From contig NC_041690.1 of the NCBI RefSeq assembly GCF_900005765.1, forward strand, positions 806,001 to 870,000: a DNA stretch of 64,000 bases. The letters run 5' to 3'. Both the position numbers and the translations under genes were made by a program. Positions within the stretch are counted from its first letter, which is position 1. Each line of letters opens with the position of its first letter. Positions 58,601 through 64,000 of the stretch are shown here, piece by piece. This DNA is from Plasmodium relictum (lineage: Eukaryota; Apicomplexa; Aconoidasida; Haemosporida; Plasmodiidae). Under the pieces are notes generated by a model that was not told where the DNA came from, made no database searches, and worked only from the letters and a program-made list of their open reading frames with translations.

Positions 58601-61440
58601 ATTCTATCTTCTTTAATTAGGAAATTAGAACTCTTAAAAGTATCATAAGAAAAATTACTCACATAGTCTTTTAAGTTATTATTAATTTTATTCTCTATAT
58701 TTGCATAATTATCCCTATTATTTTTTAATTCCATAGTATTATTTAAACTTTTCTTTAAATTATAATTGCTTTTATTCTTATTAAGTTTATAAAATTTGTT
58801 GTATTCTTCATTATTTATATTATATTTATTATTCGAATTATTAACATAAAGTTCGTCTTCATTTTTACTTCTTTTGTCATGTAATATTAAAGAATTCTTT
58901 TTATAAAGATTTAAATATATTTTAAAAAAAACATATTTTAAATCATAATCATTCAACAAACTATTTTCATTAATATGAAATGAACTTATATTATTATCCA
59001 AAAAAATTATTCTTTTCATTACATACATATTTTTTTCATATGTTAAAATATTCGAATCATAATTTTTTATAATTTTGTCTAAATATAAATAATATATTAT
59101 ATTTTTTAAATTATAATTATTCTGATAAAACATATACTTAGTTTCTATATAATTTATTAGATTCAAGTAAATTAACATATGTTTTTTTAATCCATTATAA
59201 ATATATTTATAATTTAAAAAAATTGAATTTTTTATAACACTCATTGAAATTATATCACTAATATTATTAAAATGAATTCTCAGTGATTTATTTAAAAAGA
59301 AATAATTACAATATTTGGAATAAGAATGTTCATCCCAATAATTTATAAAATAAAAATTATTATTTTTTCTTAAAAGTTTCATAAGACTATTATATGCAAG
59401 AAGAATTTTTTTATTATTTATAAAAAAGTTACTATATTTATTATTATCATTTTTACTGTATTGTCTACTAATGTTATATAATATTGAAGAAGAAAAATAA
59501 AGATTCTTATCATTTAATTCCTCTTTGTTATTTAAGATGTACTTTTCATTTAAAATTTTTCTTTTATTTTTTAAAGTATCTTCTTTTTTTAATTCAGTAT
59601 TTTTATTTAAATAATCTATATTTTCTTCTATATTAAATGAATTTAGTTTATTAATCTCATGAATTATATCAAATGCTTTCCATTTCTTTTGATAATTCTC
59701 AAAAATATAATAAAAATACAAATAAATATTTTTATATATATATATGGAAATATTTATGAAATTTAATTTACTAAATATTAAAGCCATTATTAATAACCCT
59801 TCAATGATGTTTATCTGTTTAAAATAAGAAAAATAAATTAAAACATCAAAAAAATAATTATAGAAATAGTATTTCTTATCCTTAATTTTTATCAAATTTT
59901 TTAAAATTCTTTCTTTTTTAGACATATTTTTTTTTTCAATATATTCACTATTCACTATATTTCTTAATTTTTTTATATTACATATTTTATCATTTAAAGG
60001 AATACTTTTTATAACTTCTGTTAACTTTTCTAAAGATTTTTGTTTATATTTTATTTTTAAAAATAACAAATACTCATCTAATGTTAAATCCTGTTTTTCT
60101 TTCTTTCTTTTTTTTTGTTTTTTTAACTTTTCATTAAAAAGAAGTTTATTTTTACTTCTTAAAGAACTATGTTCTTTTAAAATAATGCCACTATTTATTT
60201 CATTTGAATAAATGGAATTATTATTTCCTACTTTTCTTAAATCTTTTATATCTTCTTTATAAATACTATGGTATAACTTAGAAGATTTAGTTTTATAATT
60301 TTTTAAATAATTAAACTCATCTATATTGCTATTATTATAATATTCATTATCAACTTTATTCATTTTTTTAACATTATCATTATTTGAAATTTCTTTTTTC
60401 TGAATTATATCATTGTTTTTATATGCATTTTCATTTGAGAAATCATTTTTATTAGCAATGTTCATAATATTAAATTTATTATTATATGTGTTTCTAATAA
60501 CAAATGCTTTACTTTTTTGGTGTTTTTTACTTTTTTCTATTTCTCTTTTTAATAAAAAAGATGAAGCCTTTTTTTCATATAAAATGTCATAATAATTGTA
60601 TATTTTGCTTTTCAATTCCGATGGGAATAAACTAGTTATTCTTATTTTTTTTTTTTCATTATCGTAACAATGTTTATTAATTTTTTTTAATTTTCTTTTT
60701 AAATAAATATATTCAAAAAATTTAACTTTAGCATTATGGAAATCTTTTAAATTAATATACGCAATGACAATAGATATGTACAAGCAATATAAAACAGAAT
60801 TAATGTCAATATACTTAATATTTTTTTTATTTATTTCGTACTTTAATTTTTTGTTATTACTAAATAAATATATATCGAAGTAACTAAATGTAGGTAATGT
60901 TAACGTACTGTTCGTAATAATTTTGTCTAATTTTTCCAAATCATTTTTTTTTATATTGTAATAAAAATTAATAATTTCAAATTTTTTATCTCCATTGGAA
61001 TAATTCTGTTTTGAATATTCTTTTTCTTCTAATAATATATTAGTGCTTCCATTTTTCGTAATTTTTCTATTTAGCATTAATAAATTCTCTTTTATGAAAT
61101 TATCTCCATATATTAATCTTTTGCCTTTTTTATTTAAATTTATAATTCTTACTATTTTAGAATATCGAAAATTATTACTAAAAATTTTATTTTTATTTAA
61201 AAAACTATTTGTATATATAATAAAAACACTTTTAAATGAATCAAAGTTATCTATGACTTCTTTATATTTATGATAATTTAATAATCTATTGTTATGACGA
61301 ATACAATTCCTTAAAACAGTTCTTAGTTTATGTCTATCATACTTTTCAATGTTCCCATTTAATAAATTTATATCTAATACCTTATCATTTTCTTTTAGTT
61401 CTCCCCTTTTTATTTTACTTATCATTTTTGATTTTTGCAT
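52666..61440 (-). CDS. Giant intronless protein with TPR-like segments, unknown
   Basis: 2924 aa in one exon, very Lys/Asn/Ile/Tyr-rich. Helical repeat-like parts are separated by charged, Asn-rich linkers. An N-terminal segment has YINLKDFHNAKVKFFEYIYLKRK, and one around 1880-1980 has YLELLNLSYKYIIKSI, ILSYYYLCVIYLYKLKIKKCIYICK and FPFFLLSIVAASSRR. The C-terminal end has LYARYYFLKKKYLRVISILSLLNNHYKQ. All have tetratricopeptide spacing. The middle segment distantly recalls TTC7/YPP1, the scaffold that brings PI 4-kinase III alpha to the plasma membrane, but I would not name it so without a profile search. There is no signal peptide. The reading frame is uninterrupted over 8.8 kb, so the gene is under selection. 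The start is the first ATG; Met6 is an alternative. Confidence 0.8.
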   Translation of the reverse strand: MQKSKMISKIKRGELKENDKVLDINLLNGNIEKYDRHKLRTVLRNCIRHNNRLLNYHKYKEVIDNFDSFKSVFIIYTNSFLNKNKIFSNNFRYSKIVRIINLNKKGKRLIYGDNFIKENLLMLNRKITKNGSTNILLEEKEYSKQNYSNGDKKFEIINFYYNIKKNDLEKLDKIITNSTLTLPTFSYFDIYLFSNNKKLKYEINKKNIKYIDINSVLYCLYISIVIAYINLKDFHNAKVKFFEYIYLKRKLKKINKHCYDNEKKKIRITSLFPSELKSKIYNYYDILYEKKASSFLLKREIEKSKKHQKSKAFVIRNTYNNKFNIMNIANKNDFSNENAYKNNDIIQKKEISNNDNVKKMNKVDNEYYNNSNIDEFNYLKNYKTKSSKLYHSIYKEDIKDLRKVGNNNSIYSNEINSGIILKEHSSLRSKNKLLFNEKLKKQKKRKKEKQDLTLDEYLLFLKIKYKQKSLEKLTEVIKSIPLNDKICNIKKLRNIVNSEYIEKKNMSKKERILKNLIKIKDKKYYFYNYFFDVLIYFSYFKQINIIEGLLIMALIFSKLNFINISIYIYKNIYLYFYYIFENYQKKWKAFDIIHEINKLNSFNIEENIDYLNKNTELKKEDTLKNKRKILNEKYILNNKEELNDKNLYFSSSILYNISRQYSKNDNNKYSNFFINNKKILLAYNSLMKLLRKNNNFYFINYWDEHSYSKYCNYFFLNKSLRIHFNNISDIISMSVIKNSIFLNYKYIYNGLKKHMLIYLNLINYIETKYMFYQNNYNLKNIIYYLYLDKIIKNYDSNILTYEKNMYVMKRIIFLDNNISSFHINENSLLNDYDLKYVFFKIYLNLYKKNSLILHDKRSKNEDELYVNNSNNKYNINNEEYNKFYKLNKNKSNYNLKKSLNNTMELKNNRDNYANIENKINNNLKDYVSNFSYDTFKSSNFLIKEDRIDKNVSSNYIDNNYNILNNNQRGNVNDEFEKVIFKKDFVNSFNTNSENIDKIYINNKNNRSLSYINYCDKFNNKRYNSDIVLNRSKEILKTHNNDINIKSYTFSNDLNENRGININPISYDNHTIYDNEKKCYNKEKNDNFIDTIFKKRINKNIFGINRNISEDDIINLKSYNLKKVFNFQNNELKILIYNFLYLHIFDEYLYVNTHKKDINEYFNFVNVLKRKQKLRYNFYNFLCKSSKDIGDEISYYKKYIKEKYLNKNKKKDNKIYNSLFKNRTIDVKMKKNIHKTKREKKLSKKNEDYKSLKEHKKIHIDSILINNKKNYNFKSINLLREAYRKNFISSNVKINIEKYEHIYFLFLITEILSVIILPYINFHISFIYINFKKNYHNNKFEHIENFRLENSGIFNKHTCYKKYDNRLNKLQKSLIYTKRKFSSNDFCLQKKKKKLLYSPVNGSGIMLFKKKKTLSKIKNERYNKQKYYLLNDKKEKRKNIFNKKYSSDLKKISKKYDHINENTYYISLCNFIKLNEETKRINNLSLELKNVIENNFLFNDYYHVYISELNKKFNNKGRYFLIKKYEQIIALAFFTRFNTYLIFSIYQRIALINYLYANYHLVTSILRYINHIHCKLINQHAYNYLKKKIELKNNKVEEKEENIKELSEKRLNYNLEHNKIDFLFYMKNEDIHYDDYIINTYSTNYINDKNNLNEKSNFLNEKKNFYEKLCEIKSFRFSLFFDIFFELKVNFNYLHSGHICVQNSLKYLFFFLKNAHKFNLIIDSRQKKDKRKSNKTKDFNKIGTYVKEKSGVVLSKDKFIKMFKKDKKNINIKEAFYDTYISMNHKNDDLIYNNSYFKEDNCYLKGKCSHFNNKCSFKEKYTNKNTYNVNERDQSKGENFFHHKIDINKLRGSKLYYIIGISLLKQINNNYYYDNIKEINLIYKKELINKEINISNIAKNDYLELLNLSYKYIIKSINVDHNNILSYYYLCVIYLYKLKIKKCIYICKNFLLKNFYNVYAFPFFLLSIVAASSRRVKDKKFVHRRDCVYNKKMKKYYDNNYDCNDNISDYNKKKIDDSSIFEHYGNQYKSLISKLNYKSPNFYNYITNINDVFGSYDTNKKKKKRDLFNIYDNLFSFDFNKYGKKKVSDTEKPNIAKNDKKMMHSNEKQIDTKKEKHILLEDNNVNCKFNKNKIYNNIVQMEKKHIIKNHSSIFNKREHIDSKHKNFDNNSLLEKSYINKTSFLILNKALNFFSNNFFFFYIYVHFLINFFCIYDIFFFWERENNNKNKNKSFKKTHLGYSILQEISEKYKIKSNVSSSSDIFFIEDLVGCKDFGYSSDNIIDTNNENSIKDSELYFKDHKDIKCFNSLLKNGKSRKNKLAHNIKEEINKIHFFFKILGKKDIKTNEVEMKRRNAHLKKNKNKIHDNEVAKEINLYERQNSGNNRSIHNFNKSHINKNNINKNDYFDISKIKLLPCSIPLIMILYKYIYQKIMKKKGSDLFVYFYLNNIMSNINLNKIKCELHEMSYDLYFKNEEFENSNCFFTYSKENNKLISKNYYHCFSHKNKNNDNCLRKISLKNIYFETIIWINLSEILIYLKVSTKLIIYFFNIINTYIKFYLSLNNNNNYYNFENTTFFYNLTHQFMCLKCLYLFYLYSKYKKKYKNVHYKRKKLKNIYYFMEMKYFFNNFKNKRSLFNKKDLYTKMLFFENESKIHNFKMKIFYQPKIVLDNNCVSFNDKFCKNDFKLSFHTTEKNELKNSYWPFKKIKKKKFTIGQIKNNDQCNEDITNSTKKKKKEIKKNEHCDKKKTNKRETNKLYLNEENLFNSFNLEDSTKNRQKIYRLIKNIKIYLSLLNKIYYNDRKVKILYARYYFLKKKYLRVISILSLLNNHYKQVNYYVKGKKKGYSINEEKSNDSLKGKLSGNQFFFHLNNQTDFIYEYLNIYMYYQSYYKIKNYKKSSYYKKILNIIFLNCPIIPFNLFPFINL

Positions 61441-62665
61441 TTACAAATATACTTTTATCACATTCATTTAATTTTTTTTTTTTTTTCTTTTTTTTTTTTT
61501 TGCATTCTTGCACACAAATATATTTGTAAATATATTATATTTTTTACTTTTTGAATTTTCTCATCTTATTCTTTTATTCTTTTATTCTTTTATCTTTTTA
61601 TTCCTTTTTTTTTTTTAAAAAAAACATATTTTTATTAATTTCAAAACTCTTTTAGGCATTAGCTACCTTAATAGATACAAAATATTTTTTTTTTTTTTTT
61701 TTTTTTTTTTACGTATGCTAATGTATTAAAAATATAAAAAATAACTATTATTTCTAACTTCTGAGTTTTTCTCTTTTTTATTTAATTTTCAATGTTTTTT
61801 CTTTATGATTTTTTTCTAATAAATTTTTAGTATTTTACTTTATTATTTAATTTCAATTTAAAATTATATCTTATACATAAAGCTATCATTTTTATATAAT
61901 TATAGTATGTATTTTCAAGAATTTCATAAAATATATTAAGATGTATTTAGACTAATATATAATATTATATAGTTCATTTTTAGAATATTTGTAAAAAACT
62001 TTTAAATATTAAAAAAGAAAGTAAACCATATAAAAAAATCTATTCTTTTTTCTAACATTTTTATCCCTTTTTTTTTTTTAATTATACAAGTGTAGGAAAT
62101 ATATTAAAACTATTATTTTTTTTGAGATAATGAAAAATTACATTCTTTTGTAATATGTTCTCTTTTTTTTTTTTAATTTACTTCTATTATGTTAAAAAAA
62201 AAAAAACTAAAAATACTATATTAAAGCATAAATTTTGTCTAATTTTAATTAATTTTTTAGAATATTATTTTTGTTATTTAATTAGTATATAAAAAGATTA
62301 AATATATAAAAACTTATATTTATTATCTTATATGAAAAATAAATAAAGCATATAATTAATTGTATCTCTTAATATATTATTGAAGTTCTATAATTAAAAT
62401 ATAAATATATGTCAAATTATTATTATTTTACTTTGAATTTTAGTTAGTTTTTTATATTTTTTCTATTACTAAGAGGTTTAGGAATATATAAGAAAGCAGT
62501 TTATTTATAATTAAATTTTAAAATGAAAAAATTCTTTAAAATAATAAAAAATAAATGTGGTAATTTTAAATTTTAGTAATAAATAACTCTTTATTTAAAC
62601 TTTATTCATGACTAAGAATTAATACAACATATTCAAAAACATATTCTTGTGTATCTGAATAAACA
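61441..62665. promoter_or_regulatory. Divergent intergenic region, giant gene / acidic-repeat gene
   Basis: 1.2 kb of T- and A-runs, with TTTTATTC/TTTTATTT repeats at 61570-61605 and a 31-base T-run at about 61687-61710. It holds promoters for both flanking genes; no specific motif seen. Confidence 0.5.
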
Positions 62666-64000
62666 ATGAACAAAAAAAAAAAAGATAATATTAAAAAATC
62701 TATAAACTTAAAAGCGTTAGAGGATAAATTAAATATATTAAATTTTATGAAAATTGATTTTGATAAAATTCTAGAAAGAGAAAATGAAAAATACACTAAA
62801 ATTTCTAATAAGCACAATTCTAAAGTAGAAAACACATTAAATGAAAAAGAAAGAATAAATATAATTTTAGAAGAATTAATAATATCATGTGATGAAAAAA
62901 GAAGTAATTTAGATAATTATATAAAAGTTGCAAATGAAATAATTAATAAAAATAATGAACTAATTGAAAAAGAAAAGTCAGAAATAGAAAACATTTTTTC
63001 AAAAAAAAATAAAGAAATTCATGTTATTCAACAAAAAATTAATTTCGTTAAAAGTTCTTATGACGACTTAAATTCCGCAATAAAAAATATTTTTAATGAT
63101 TTGAATTCATTTTTGACCAATAAAATTAATGTAAAATTAAATATTGATAAATTAACTGAAAGTAGTGAACCACAAAAAGTAGATATAAATAAAGAAATAA
63201 GAGTTCAAAAAGAAGAAAAAATAAAGAGGGTAAATAAAGGAGAAGAGAAAAATTATGATGAATATAAAGTAAAATTATATGAATCTATAAGTGAATACAA
63301 TATAATATTAAACAATATTCAATCGTTCATAAAAAAAAATAAGTTAAATGAACTATATGAACCTCCATGTGAAAAAAGAAATGAAATTATGTCAAGTGAA
63401 GAATATTCTAAGGATGTTGCATCTGAGATAATGAATAATAATCATTATAATTCTAGTAAAATATGTGATAATAATATGAGTTATAAAAATAAATGTGTTA
63501 AAAATATAGGGGAAAATGGAGAAACAAAGAGTTATAGTGAGAGAAATGAAAGTAAAAAAGTTGAAGAAAAGGTAGATAAAAAGAGTGAAGAAAAAGAAAG
63601 TGAAGATGAAGATAGACAAGAAAAAAATGAAGAAGGTGGAGAGAAAAAAAGTGATGAAGAGAGAGAAAAAGAAGAGAATGGAAATAAAGATATATTAGAA
63701 GAAAATGAAGAAAGTGAAGAAAAAAAAAGTGAGGATGAAGAGAGTGAAGATGAAAAAAGTGGAAATAAAGAGAGTGAGGACGAAGAGAGTGAAGATGGAG
63801 TATGTGAAGATAAAAAAAGTGAGAATAAAGAAAGTGAAGAAGAGAGTGAAGATGAAGAAAGTGAAGATGAAGAAAGTGAAGATGAAGAGAGTGAGGATGA
63901 AAAAAGTGAGGATAAAGAAAGTGAAGAAGAAGAGAGTGAAGATGAAGAGAGTGAAGATGAAGAGAGTGAAGATGAAAAGAGTGAAGGTGAAGAGAGTGAA
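62666..64000 (+). CDS. Acidic Ser/Glu/Asp-repeat coiled-coil protein, 3' end cut by window
   Basis: An ATG frame runs 445 codons to the window edge without a stop, so the gene is partial. Residues 1-170 are charged helices with coiled-coil character (LEDKLNILNFMKIDFDKILERENEKY..., and a second at about 75-155). A further helical piece follows (YDEYKVKLYESISEYNIILNNIQ, about 190-235). From about residue 290 the protein turns almost wholly into repeats of SEDEE, SEDEK and SEEKE type, with a strict AGTGAAGATGAAGA-like DNA unit of 12-15 bases. Function not recognised. The helix-then-acid plan occurs in chromatin and nucleolar proteins and in some parasite surface antigens; there is no signal peptide, so an intracellular site is inferred. 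Confidence 0.8.
   Translation, partial: MNKKKKDNIKKSINLKALEDKLNILNFMKIDFDKILERENEKYTKISNKHNSKVENTLNEKERINIILEELIISCDEKRSNLDNYIKVANEIINKNNELIEKEKSEIENIFSKKNKEIHVIQQKINFVKSSYDDLNSAIKNIFNDLNSFLTNKINVKLNIDKLTESSEPQKVDINKEIRVQKEEKIKRVNKGEEKNYDEYKVKLYESISEYNIILNNIQSFIKKNKLNELYEPPCEKRNEIMSSEEYSKDVASEIMNNNHYNSSKICDNNMSYKNKCVKNIGENGETKSYSERNESKKVEEKVDKKSEEKESEDEDRQEKNEEGGEKKSDEEREKEENGNKDILEENEESEEKKSEDEESEDEKSGNKESEDEESEDGVCEDKKSENKESEEESEDEESEDEESEDEESEDEKSEDKESEEEESEDEESEDEESEDEKSEGEESE
63700..64000 (+). repeat. Acidic coding minisatellite (SEDEE units)
   Basis: Tandem in-frame units of about 12-15 bases (AGTGAAGATGAAG, with G/A third-position variants) encode Ser-Glu-Asp-Glu repeats and continue past the window edge. 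Third-base variants show it is not freshly expanded throughout, though 63840-63900 is nearly uniform. Confidence 0.85.

Noticed and set aside
1-64000. tRNA, rRNA, transposon, retroelement, CRISPR or subtelomeric gene families
   Set aside because: No GC-rich cloverleaf, reverse transcriptase or transposase motif, terminal repeats, spaced direct repeats, or export motif (RxLxE/Q) families were found.

Overview
The window looks like nuclear DNA from a malaria parasite (genus Plasmodium). It is extremely AT-rich, its coding regions are broken up by Asn/Lys/Asp-rich low-complexity runs, and its introns are short and almost pure A/T with GT..AG ends and T-rich acceptors. It carries a falcipain-1 type protease. 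The nearly GC-free intergenic DNA and poly-Asn tracts fit a very AT-rich species such as an avian parasite, but the species cannot be fixed from this sequence alone. Nothing points to a mobile element, subtelomeric antigen family, virus, CRISPR array, rRNA or tRNA. From memory, falcipain-1, aminodeoxychorismate lyase and DBP5 all lie on P. falciparum chromosome 14, so this is most likely the matching internal, syntenic stretch.

Layout, left to right. 0-5 kb: a spliced NAD(P)HX epimerase (+), then a tepsin-like ENTH protein (-). 6-15 kb: an unrecognised 877-aa protein (-), a membrane-anchored thioredoxin-like protein (+), an OPA3 homologue (-), and an RbAp48/MSI1-like WD40 protein (+). 15.7-24.4 kb (all -): a YqeH-type circularly permuted GTPase, DBP5 RNA helicase, and a three-exon TVP23 Golgi protein. 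25-30 kb: RNA polymerase III subunit RPC5 (+), a possible tiny two-exon SRP9-like gene (-), and exonuclease V (+). 30.6-39.8 kb (-): a Pcf11-like zinc-finger protein and the centriole protein SAS-4/CPAP, whose C-terminal G-box is spread over three exons. 41-48 kb (+): aminodeoxychorismate lyase, and a 1477-aa alpha/beta hydrolase whose catalytic histidine sits on a small last exon. 48-61.4 kb (-): a small spliced tail-anchored protein, a 58-aa PET117-like protein, falcipain-1, and a 2924-aa intronless protein with TPR-like segments. 62.7 kb to the edge: an open-ended gene with a coiled coil and long Ser/Glu/Asp repeats.

The genes are core housekeeping functions with no shared pathway: metabolite repair, folate, mitochondrial upkeep, trafficking, RNA processing and export, Pol III transcription, centriole assembly and proteolysis. 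They do not form an operon-like system. The most useful results are exon models that join small fragments into recognisable proteins (NAXE, TVP23, SAS-4, the hydrolase, two small genes), a PET117 candidate of only 58 codons, and a few non-coding inverted repeats that stand out from the A/T background. I did not find a convincing undescribed multi-gene system.
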